Positions 29,651-37,480 of a stretch of 64,000 nucleotides of DNA are shown here, in pieces; position 1 is the stretch's first letter; each line of letters begins with the position of its first letter. A model generated the notes under the pieces. It ran no database searches, was not told where the DNA came from, and saw only the letters and a program-made list of their open reading frames with translations. A program made the translations under genes and the position numbers. Origin of the DNA: Arcticibacter eurypsychrophilus (lineage in GTDB: Bacteria; Bacteroidota; Bacteroidia; Sphingobacteriales; Sphingobacteriaceae); assembly GCF_001730525.1 (NCBI RefSeq), contig NZ_MDFN01000022.1, forward strand, positions 22,092 through 86,091, given 5' to 3'.

Positions 29651-30458
29651 CTATTTTTAATTCACCCTGTTGCTTTTTAATATATTTCGCTACGTCTAAC
29701 ATAGGGGCAACCCAAATATCTTTCTCTCGTTTCTTTAAATAGACTAGTAATTTACGGTGCTCTTCCAAGCTTACATTTAACGAATGCTCCCCACCAACAC
29801 CGTGAAATAGAAAAACGATTAATGACCCTGCTTTTTCAGCTTCCTCAACCTGGAATATCATTTGAGCTGCCGTACTGTTGTTCTGGCCAAAAGCATTCAC
29901 ATTAGAAAGGTCTATACCTTTTATTTGAGGATATCCAGGTATAACACCTCGTGCAGCCACAAAATCGTTCTTTAAAAGATTATAAAAAACCGTATCCCCG
30001 ATTGTAAGGTCGCCGCAAGGATAAGCAAATGTCCGCTCTGATTTGCCGTCAATAGCTTTGAGCAAGGTATTGGTAACGCGGATTTCGTTTATGGCTCTGG
30101 CCACTGAATATCTGGTCAGATCATTTTCTTTGGTAACAAAGCCCCTTCCAGGTAATGTACCATCACAAGGGTGGACTAAAGAATGGTTTCCCAATTCATG
30201 TCCTTCTTTTGCAGCAGCACGCCACTCGTTCATTCTGCCCGCTAATACAGGTGAAGAGCCGATAAGATAAAATGTGCCCTTTAGCTTATATGAATCAAGC
30301 ATGGGTATAACCTTGTCAAGGTGCACATTTAAAGCATCGTCATAGGTTAATACAACAGCGCATTTTTTTCCTTCCCAGTTTATTGGTTCTACCTGTGCAT
30401 AACAGTAACTGTTGACTACTAAAGCTAAGCTTAGGATCAGTATGTTTTTCATATTCAT
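29643..30458 (-). CDS. Exported polysaccharide deacetylase (NodB domain)
   Basis: A signal peptide (MKNILILSLALVVNSYCYA, from the second ATG at 30452) is followed by a NodB/CE4 domain. VLTYDDALNVHLDKV supplies the catalytic Asp and metal Asp, and GHELGNHSLVHP supplies the two metal His. FAYPCGDLTIGD and IVFLFHGVGGEH are motifs 3 and 5. It removes acyl groups from a surface or dietary polysaccharide. The GH39 gene lies 23 bases upstream on the same strand, so the two probably act on the same glycan. Confidence 0.85.
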   Translation of the reverse strand: MNMKNILILSLALVVNSYCYAQVEPINWEGKKCAVVLTYDDALNVHLDKVIPMLDSYKLKGTFYLIGSSPVLAGRMNEWRAAAKEGHELGNHSLVHPCDGTLPGRGFVTKENDLTRYSVARAINEIRVTNTLLKAIDGKSERTFAYPCGDLTIGDTVFYNLLKNDFVAARGVIPGYPQIKGIDLSNVNAFGQNNSTAAQMIFQVEEAEKAGSLIVFLFHGVGGEHSLNVSLEEHRKLLVYLKKREKDIWVAPMLDVAKYIKKQQGELKIAR

Positions 30459-30481
30459 TTGTAGTATATGTTTTAACGATA

Positions 30482-32062
30482 TCAGGGCATGTTATTTATT
30501 GTAATTAGAAAAACATCGTTCTGCCGAATAGTTAACAGTTTTTCCAACTTACCTGAAGCGCCTACTGTCACGGTTATCTGTTGTACAGGTTTATCATTAT
30601 TCTGCTTCTTCAGAAATTTTACCTGATCAATAGTCAGTTGCGAAGGAGAACCCAATTTGAAATATGCAGAATAAGGGTCATTTATTCCATATCCGGTCTG
30701 GTACATACTTAAAATATATTTGCCTGGTTTTAACCCCTCGAGTTTCAACTGAGCAGGAGCTAATGTTTTTGCAGGTAAATCTCTTTTATAAAATACCTGG
30801 TTATTTACACTATCACCAGGATGGTCTATTGTGAAGTTCCACACTAAAGCCTGCACATTACCTTTAGCATCCTTACAAATAATTGCGCTTGAATCCGCAT
30901 TTTGTAACTCTGTATCTCCAAGCTGATTTAAATATTTATAAGCATAATAGGCAGGCTTCTTAATGTCCTGGTAATTGATCAAGCCGAAGCCACCATGAAA
31001 GGGTGTAGCTCTTGGACCAGCTTCTTCAAAAATATCAGTAAATGTCCAATACGACATCGAATTTACATGTGGGGAGGCGTATTTAACTGTATTTAAAATA
31101 TAAGCAGCCTCGTGATAACTGTCATGAATAGGATCCGCTGGCGTATAAGAGGAACTCCATTCGGTATAATGCAATTCAAGATTGGGTAAGGCAGAACCTA
31201 ATATTTGCTGTTTAGAACGATGCATATTGTTTGAAACCTGATTTCTGTCCTGACTCAAAACCGTTCCCACATCACCACTAACATCCAGAAAACCTTGTTT
31301 TACACCATAATCATGCGTGCTTATAAAATCAATAGGAGCATTTTGCTTCACACAGAAATCAATTGTTTCAGGTACCCATGCATTACCTGCAGTGGCAGGA
31401 CCACCTACACGATAACGGGGAGATACACTTTTAATCGTGCTTGCCGTTTCCTTATAAAGTTTAAAGTAGTCCTGTTGAGTCCCTGTAAAAAAAGCATCTT
31501 TAAGGTTAGGTTCATTCCATATTTCAAAATACCAGTTAGCCACTTCTTTTTCACCATAGCGCTGTGTCCAATGTTCAGTAAGCGCTTTAATCAAGTCATT
31601 CCATTTTTTATAATCTTTGGGCGGAGTGACATTCCCTTTCCACCAAAAGATGGTTTTGTCTCCGCTTGCCAATGCACCAGGCATGAACCCTACTTCTACA
31701 AAAGGCCTCATTTTTATTTCAAGCAGAAAGTCGAAAAGCGCATCAATGTATTGCCAGTTGTAAATGGGCTTGCCAGTTTTATCTTCAAAGTAGACACCCA
31801 TATCATCAGAAAGCAAGCCATGGAAACGGATGTACTTAAACCCACATTCCTCCTTTGCCTTTTTGAGTTGCCTTTGCCAGTCTGCTCGCAAGCCTTCATT
31901 AGCCCTGCCAGCCCCTACACAAAGATTAAAACTCTTCGGGAGTAAACCCTTTATTTGACCAACGTTGGCATAAATAACTCTGGAGTTCAATTTTACTTGC
32001 GCTTTTGCATTGATATCGAAGATGGAAATCAACAATATTGACAACCAATATTTTAATTGCAT
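30482..32062 (-). CDS. Secreted glycoside hydrolase family 39-like enzyme
   Basis: The 526-residue protein has a signal peptide (MQLKYWLSILLISIFDINAKA). The TIM barrel carries the GH39 acid/base motif WYFEIWNEPNLKD (about residue 179) and the nucleophile stretch LHYTEWSSSY (about residue 300). FKYIRFHGLLSDDMG and SYWTFTDIFEEAG are further GH39 features. A beta-sandwich C-terminal domain follows from about residue 400. The usual activities are beta-xylosidase and alpha-L-iduronidase; other glycans are possible. It forms a two-gene unit with the deacetylase, consistent with removal of acetyl groups before chain cleavage. Confidence 0.85.
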   Translation of the reverse strand: MQLKYWLSILLISIFDINAKAQVKLNSRVIYANVGQIKGLLPKSFNLCVGAGRANEGLRADWQRQLKKAKEECGFKYIRFHGLLSDDMGVYFEDKTGKPIYNWQYIDALFDFLLEIKMRPFVEVGFMPGALASGDKTIFWWKGNVTPPKDYKKWNDLIKALTEHWTQRYGEKEVANWYFEIWNEPNLKDAFFTGTQQDYFKLYKETASTIKSVSPRYRVGGPATAGNAWVPETIDFCVKQNAPIDFISTHDYGVKQGFLDVSGDVGTVLSQDRNQVSNNMHRSKQQILGSALPNLELHYTEWSSSYTPADPIHDSYHEAAYILNTVKYASPHVNSMSYWTFTDIFEEAGPRATPFHGGFGLINYQDIKKPAYYAYKYLNQLGDTELQNADSSAIICKDAKGNVQALVWNFTIDHPGDSVNNQVFYKRDLPAKTLAPAQLKLEGLKPGKYILSMYQTGYGINDPYSAYFKLGSPSQLTIDQVKFLKKQNNDKPVQQITVTVGASGKLEKLLTIRQNDVFLITINNMP

Positions 32063-32230
32063 ATTTTAATAGGTTTATTTTATTCTCACGTAAAGATATC
32101 ATCTTTTGGGTATTGTGACTATAAACTGAATTAACATTTTTTAGAGCTTGATTCTCCGTTTTAACAAACAGGTATTTCAATACTGCATAATGATATAGTT
32201 GATAGGGGTATTCTTTTTTGCTAGTAATAT
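32063..32230. other. Intergenic region upstream of the GH39 gene
   Basis: Upstream region of the leftward GH39-deacetylase unit, AT-rich; no gene seen. Confidence 0.4.
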
Positions 32231-32286
32231 ACTGAACAGCAAAAAGGCTTCGAATTGCAAGATTCGAAGCCTTTTTGTTGTTCAGT
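32231..32286. terminator. Long 25-bp hairpin, bidirectional terminator
   Basis: ACTGAACAGCAAAAAGGCTT and the following CGAAT (32231-32255) pair with 32262-32286 around a six-base loop, 25 bp with a single G-U. The inner part, AAAAAGGCTTCGAAT / ATTCGAAGCCTTTTT, is a classic two-way terminator. The outer 8 bp (ACTGAACA/TGTTCAGT) make it unusually long. It terminates the leftward lipoprotein gene and insulates the GH39 promoter. Confidence 0.75.
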
Positions 32287-32324
32287 TACCTGGATTAAAA
32301 AGTATTACTAAAATAGATCTGTTA

Positions 32325-32801
32325 TTACTTTTTACATTCTCCCAAAGTAAACCTGAATCTTCCTTTATCAAATTTTATAGGTTCCCCTTTAACAAAATAG
32401 GACCTTCCTAGTGACGTTTCTATCGCACCTACGCCTAAAATCAACTGATTATCTTTCTTTAAAAATGCCAGCGGATTTTTAAACTTATTCGCCTTATTGG
32501 TGCCAACGGTGTAGCTATAATCAACAAATAACGTATCACCACTATATTTTCCCTGAACAATACCTTCATTCTTGGGACTCTTTGTGAAATTGATCACTAA
32601 ACTTCCATCAATTTTACCACTGCTTAACTCTTTAATGTCTAAAAAGGCAGTATCCTTTCCATCAACAGCAACATAGCATTGGCGACTAACCATGGAGTCT
32701 TTCACCGTAGCTGAAGTACTATCCGTTTGTTTCGGGTTCTGATTACAACTTATTAATAATGGCAAAGCCATCAATACATAATAAAGGTTTGATTTTTTCA
32801 T
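32325..32801 (-). CDS. Hypothetical lipoprotein
   Basis: The 158-residue protein has a lipoprotein signal (MKKSNLYYVLMALPLLISC, lipid Cys at 19) and a beta-rich mature part (VAVDGKDTAFLDIKELSSGK, GSLVINFTKSPKNEGIVQGK, YSGDTLFVDYSYT). The pattern resembles small envelope lipoproteins of Bacteroidetes whose role is unknown. No catalytic motif is seen. It is transcribed alone, divergent from the DUF4450 gene, and ends at the long hairpin at 32231. Confidence 0.75.
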   Translation of the reverse strand: MKKSNLYYVLMALPLLISCNQNPKQTDSTSATVKDSMVSRQCYVAVDGKDTAFLDIKELSSGKIDGSLVINFTKSPKNEGIVQGKYSGDTLFVDYSYTVGTNKANKFKNPLAFLKKDNQLILGVGAIETSLGRSYFVKGEPIKFDKGRFRFTLGECKK

Positions 32802-32977
32802 AACTGTATTATTAATCGCGTTAATTCAAGGTAAAACTAACGTATTTGTATAGATTTATAGGAACCACTTTGTAAAAATACTTTGATCAAAGCGCAATTT
32901 ATTTATAATTAACTTACTTTGTGGCAGTAGAAAAGATCGAACGATAATAAGGCCATCTTTCCAATTAACCTGATAAT

Positions 32978-35900
32978 ATGCTCAAGCTTATTAAAAATTA
33001 TAAAACCATTTGCTTGGCCGGTACACTTTTATTACTGACCATTCAACATACCCTCTCACAGGAACTTTATCCCCTAAAACTTGCTGAAGGTTTATGGCAT
33101 AATGAATCACGTGAACTCCGCTATAAGCCAGATGGAAAAGGCTTTTTAATCATTAACGGAAATCGTCTTTTTACCAGAGCCCTTTATGGCACCCATACCG
33201 CTTTTAGAATAGAGACTGGTGATCGACCTGAATTCGCTCTATATATGCCGGGAATGGGAGGTAATTTCAAGTTAGGTATTGAAGTAAATGGAGGTAGCAA
33301 ATGGCTTTCACAAGCGCAGACCATCACTGCCCGTTATGAAGCTGGCTCCATGAACTATACCATAAAAGACCCTCTTTTAGGTTCAGGTACGCTTACCATG
33401 GATATTCTTGCCCTTGCTGATGCAGAAGGTCTGATCCTTAAAGCCCGCTTTCAGGGTGTAAAAAATCAGGTACATCTTATTTATGCTTTTGGAGGTGCCA
33501 GTGCTAAAAAGTTCTCCAGGGATGGCGATATGGGACCTGATCCCGAATCAAACTTTTATCTCAAACCTGAAAATTGTAAAGATAATAGCTTTGCCATTAA
33601 TAAATCACAATTTGCACTTCGGTATGGCGCAGGCTTGCAGGTAGGACAGGATGGCCGTTACTTTGAAGAAGACTTAATTCAACCATCGGCAGTATCGAAA
33701 GAGCGTCAATTAAAAGGTGTCTTCCCTTCCGGCACAATACTAAAAATTGCTGATGCAACACAACTAGGTTCACCAGCAAACTTATTTCAATCAACGGTTC
33801 AGAAAGCTCCTGTACTGGTAGGGAAGTTAAAAGTCAGCAATGACAAGGATTATTATGTTTCCATATATAATCCTTCAACAAAACCTGCCTTTAAGGATTC
33901 ACAAACACCAAAGCTATTTCAACAAGCAGAAGATACGCGTAAGCTCTTAGCCAATCGGATCACCATTAACACACCCGATCCCTTCATAAATACCATCGGA
34001 GGTACTTTAGCCATTGCTTCAGATGCAATTTGGGAAGAGCCATCTTATTTGCATGGTGCTATTGGATGGCGAATGCGATTGAATGGTTGGAGGGGAGCTT
34101 ATACAGCCGATGTTTTAGGATGGCATGACCGGGCTAAAACTCATTTGGAAAGTTACGTTCAATCCCAGGTTCAAACTCCTGCAAGTGGTTCTGTCATCGC
34201 GGATACAGCTATGCACCTATCCAGAAGCCTTGAAAAACTTGGAGCAGGCATGTTTACAAGTGGTTATATCAGTCGTGACCCCGAAGGCATAAAACTTAGA
34301 GCCCATCATTACGATATGAACCTGGTTTTTATTGATATCATGCTCCGGCATTATGCATGGACCTGCGATCTGCAATTTCTAAAAGAAACATGGCCCGTAT
34401 TAAAGCGACACCTGGAATGGGAAACCCGTAACTTTGATTCCGATGGCGATGGCTTATATGACGCATATGCGGCAATCTGGGCGAGCGATGCCCTTCAATA
34501 TAGTGGTGGTGGAGTAACACACACCTCTGCCTACAATTACCTTGCTTATAGTAAAGCTGCTGAAATTGCAACTTTGCTAAACGAAGACCCATCTCCTTAT
34601 CGTAAAGAATCAACGAAGATTTTAAATGCCATGAATACGTTGTTATGGATGCCAAAAAAAGGATCTTTTGCTGAGTTTAAGGATGCGTTAGGCAATAGGT
34701 TATTGCACCCTGCTGCTGCCATCTGGACTATCTACCACAGTATGGATTCTAAGACCATGGATCCTTTCCAGGCCTATCAGAGCATGCGCTTTATCGATAA
34801 TGAGATCCCGCATATTCCTGTCCGCGCAAATGGATTAGAAGACAAAGGCTATTATACCATTGCGACTACCAACTGGATGCCCTATACCTGGTCATTGAAC
34901 AATGTCGCCATGGCCGAATCCATGCACACTATTTTAGCAAATTGGCAAGCTGGCCGCCCGGATGAAGCCTTTAAATTATTTAAAAGTGAAATTTTAGCCT
35001 CGATGTACTTAGGTGGAAGTCCTGGCAACATAGGTCAAATTTCCCATTATGATGCTGTTCGTGCAGAGGCTTACCGGGATTTCGCAGATCCCATAGGCAT
35101 GTTTTCCCGTGCATTAGTGGAAGGTCTTTTCGGGATTGTACCCGATGCATTAAATAAGTCAGTTACCATTCGACCTGGTCTGCCCGCTGAATGGAACTAT
35201 GCCTCTTTTTCAACACCGGATATCTCATTTGACTTTAAAAGAAACAACAAAAGGGATATCTATACCTTAATACCGACATTTCCTAAAAGTCTAGACCTGA
35301 AATTTCAAATCATTGTACAAGGCCAGGTAAAAGAAATTAAAATAAACGGCCAGCCGACGAAATGGATCAATATTTCATCATCAGTAGGTCAGCCTGTGAT
35401 CGAGCTAAACGCTAAAGCTTCAAAAAGTTATCACATTGAAATGCTCTGGGAAGGTGCAAAACCTGTTTTACCTGAGCCGGAAAAAACATATGTTTCTGGT
35501 AACACCTTATCGCTTAGTTTCCCAGGTGTAAAAGTGATTAAAGTGTATGATCCTCAACAGTCCTTAACTCATATCCAAGCCAATGACGTTGGTTTTAGCG
35601 CAAAAGTGAGTGCTCCCGGAGGATCACCTATGGCATTCGTTCAGTTAAGCCAGGGCAGCTTAGTATGGTGGATGCCAATCTGCTTTCAGGTTAAAAAGCC
35701 ACTTACCCTACTTACGGTCAAGGGTAACGATGTCAATAATCAGGCGTTTCGTTTACAGAACAATACCCAGACTGATCTACTTGCCACCGTTCGCGTAAAT
35801 CAATATCAAACGACAGTTCCAATCCCTGCAGGTACAACAGCACCTGAAATAAATATTCCATCCGAACAGTTGATCACAGGAACCAATGAGGTTAACATCA

Positions 35901-36676
35901 GCATTCCTAATGGAGAACCAATTGTGGAACATCTGATAGATTGGACTGCCCAAACCACCAATAAACTGGAAATGATCAATCTTATACCCTTTTTCAATGA
36001 CCAGGTTACCCAAATTTTTAAAAACAAATACCTTTCACCAAGGCCACAGGTAACCACTTTGCAATTACCATGGCAGGGAACAGGTGACTGGCCTCATCCT
36101 CTAGAAACACATCTCATTGACGATAGTGGTCTGCGCAAACTAGCAGGAGATAAAAACACAATCGCTCTTCCCCAAGGAATTTCTTTTGCGACAACAGGTA
36201 CCACCGGTAAAAATAGTATCCTGTTTACCTCCCAATGGGATAATTATCCGAAGGAGCGGAGCATCCCTCTTTCCGGAAAAGCTGCACACCTCTGGTTGCT
36301 TATGGCAGGATCTACCAATCCGATGCAAAGCCAAATGAATAACGGAATCGTAGTGGTCGATTATACCAACGGAACAAGCGATACCCTCGCATTACGGAAT
36401 CCTGAAACCTGGTGGCCAATAGAGAAGGATTATTATACCGATGGTTATGCCTTCAAACTCAAACAACCACGCCCTATCAGGGTACATTTAAAAACCGGAG
36501 CTGTCGTTTCAGGCGAAGAATCACTGCTTTCTTTCAACGGAAAAGAAATCGATGGTGGTGCCGCTACCGTTTTGGATCTCCCGCTTGATCCCAATAAAGT
36601 ACTGAAAAGTCTTACCTTACAAACACTGACCAATGATGTCGTTATAGGATTGATGGCCGCCACTCTAATGAGATAA
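32978..36676 (+). CDS. Large secreted DUF4450 / six-hairpin glycosidase-like protein
   Basis: The 1232-residue protein has a signal peptide (about 27 residues, ending LSQ). The N-terminal part (LWHNESRELRYKPDGKG, then FTRALYGTHTAFRIETGDRP) matches the DUF4450 proteins of Bacteroidetes. The middle (about 330-740) looks like an (alpha/alpha)6 six-hairpin barrel: GAIGWRMRLNGWRGAYTADV, DSDGDGLYDAYAAIWASDAL, NWMPYTWSLNNVAMAES. Beta-sandwich domains follow. Relatives occur in polysaccharide utilisation loci and are probable glycosidases; the substrate is unknown. It stands alone on the plus strand. Candidate promoter TTACTTTG lies near 32918. Confidence 0.75.
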   Translation: MLKLIKNYKTICLAGTLLLLTIQHTLSQELYPLKLAEGLWHNESRELRYKPDGKGFLIINGNRLFTRALYGTHTAFRIETGDRPEFALYMPGMGGNFKLGIEVNGGSKWLSQAQTITARYEAGSMNYTIKDPLLGSGTLTMDILALADAEGLILKARFQGVKNQVHLIYAFGGASAKKFSRDGDMGPDPESNFYLKPENCKDNSFAINKSQFALRYGAGLQVGQDGRYFEEDLIQPSAVSKERQLKGVFPSGTILKIADATQLGSPANLFQSTVQKAPVLVGKLKVSNDKDYYVSIYNPSTKPAFKDSQTPKLFQQAEDTRKLLANRITINTPDPFINTIGGTLAIASDAIWEEPSYLHGAIGWRMRLNGWRGAYTADVLGWHDRAKTHLESYVQSQVQTPASGSVIADTAMHLSRSLEKLGAGMFTSGYISRDPEGIKLRAHHYDMNLVFIDIMLRHYAWTCDLQFLKETWPVLKRHLEWETRNFDSDGDGLYDAYAAIWASDALQYSGGGVTHTSAYNYLAYSKAAEIATLLNEDPSPYRKESTKILNAMNTLLWMPKKGSFAEFKDALGNRLLHPAAAIWTIYHSMDSKTMDPFQAYQSMRFIDNEIPHIPVRANGLEDKGYYTIATTNWMPYTWSLNNVAMAESMHTILANWQAGRPDEAFKLFKSEILASMYLGGSPGNIGQISHYDAVRAEAYRDFADPIGMFSRALVEGLFGIVPDALNKSVTIRPGLPAEWNYASFSTPDISFDFKRNNKRDIYTLIPTFPKSLDLKFQIIVQGQVKEIKINGQPTKWINISSSVGQPVIELNAKASKSYHIEMLWEGAKPVLPEPEKTYVSGNTLSLSFPGVKVIKVYDPQQSLTHIQANDVGFSAKVSAPGGSPMAFVQLSQGSLVWWMPICFQVKKPLTLLTVKGNDVNNQAFRLQNNTQTDLLATVRVNQYQTTVPIPAGTTAPEINIPSEQLITGTNEVNISIPNGEPIVEHLIDWTAQTTNKLEMINLIPFFNDQVTQIFKNKYLSPRPQVTTLQLPWQGTGDWPHPLETHLIDDSGLRKLAGDKNTIALPQGISFATTGTTGKNSILFTSQWDNYPKERSIPLSGKAAHLWLLMAGSTNPMQSQMNNGIVVVDYTNGTSDTLALRNPETWWPIEKDYYTDGYAFKLKQPRPIRVHLKTGAVVSGEESLLSFNGKEIDGGAATVLDLPLDPNKVLKSLTLQTLTNDVVIGLMAATLMR

Positions 36677-36745
36677 ATTTAAATTAAAAGAAGTATTTAT
36701 CTGCAATTCATAGATAAGTTTGAAAAGAAAGTATTTATCAGAAAA

Positions 36746-36966
36746 TAAAAACCGAAATTCGGTTCATAAAATTTAAAAGGTGTATTTAAATGAATACATC
36801 TTAATGCGTTACATCTAATCTTTGTAAAAATGAAAAAAAGCATTTTGATTCTATTTAAAAACCGAAATTCGGTTCATAAAATTTAAAAGGTGTATTTAAA
36901 TGAATACATCTTAATGCGTTACATCTAATCTTTGTAAAAATGAAAAAAAGCATTTTGATTCTATTT
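36746..36966 (+). repeat. Perfect 110-bp tandem duplication covering a promoter and gene start
   Basis: 36746-36856 and 36856-36966 are identical, offset by exactly 110 bases. Each copy holds a palindrome (AACCGAAATTCGGTT), a promoter-like stretch ending CTAATCTTTG and the first nine codons MKKSILILF. In the upstream copy these nine codons run into the second copy and stop after 18 residues. The identity suggests a recent event. Confidence 0.95.
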
Positions 36967-37371
36967 GTTCCTTTTCTGATTCAATCCTGTAATTCTTCTG
37001 GCAGTTATAAGGATGTGATGGATGAAGTGTTAAAAATCCATGATAAAGTAATGATGGATAGCGAATTGGCTGTTCGGAACAGAATGAAACTGGATACGCT
37101 TTCTTCAAACATGGAAAGCCTTGCTAAAACAAAGCCAAACCTCGATACCTTACAAGCTTCCAAAAAAATAAAGCAATTGAAGTCAGAGTTAGATCAGGCT
37201 GACAATAAAATGAATGCCTGGATGCAAGGCTTTGAAGTTGAGCCCGGTAAAAAATCAAATGACGAAGCAGTTGCTTATTACAAAGAAGAGGAAAAAAAGA
37301 TTAAGGCATTGGACAGCCTTTATCTAAAAGTGATCAAACAATCTGATGATTATCTGAATGAATTAAAATAA
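36940..37371 (+). CDS. Helical lipoprotein of unknown function
   Basis: The 143-residue protein has a lipoprotein signal (MKKSILILFVPFLIQSC, Cys at 17). The mature part is almost wholly helical and charged (KLDTLSSNMESLAKTKPNLD, SKKIKQLKSELDQADNKM), predicting a coiled coil in the periplasm or under the outer membrane. Similar short proteins are widespread and uncharacterised in Bacteroidetes. The start used is that of the second, intact copy of the 110-bp duplication. The palindrome upstream is therefore present twice, which could change its regulation. Confidence 0.75.
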   Translation: MKKSILILFVPFLIQSCNSSGSYKDVMDEVLKIHDKVMMDSELAVRNRMKLDTLSSNMESLAKTKPNLDTLQASKKIKQLKSELDQADNKMNAWMQGFEVEPGKKSNDEAVAYYKEEEKKIKALDSLYLKVIKQSDDYLNELK

Positions 37372-37417
37372 TAATCAGAACTGGATTCAGGTAATCCGCT
37401 CATTCTGATTATTATTT
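37366..37417. terminator. Bidirectional terminator between lipoprotein and GH92 genes
   Basis: Perfect 15-bp inverted repeat (37366-37380 with 37403-37417) with an inner GGATT/AATCC stem. It includes the lipoprotein stop codon and sits between convergent genes. Confidence 0.7.
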
Positions 37418-37480
37418 CAAGTAGAAGATTAAGTAGAAATAAACTTGTGTTTAATAGTGATGATATTACGATCAATAGTA

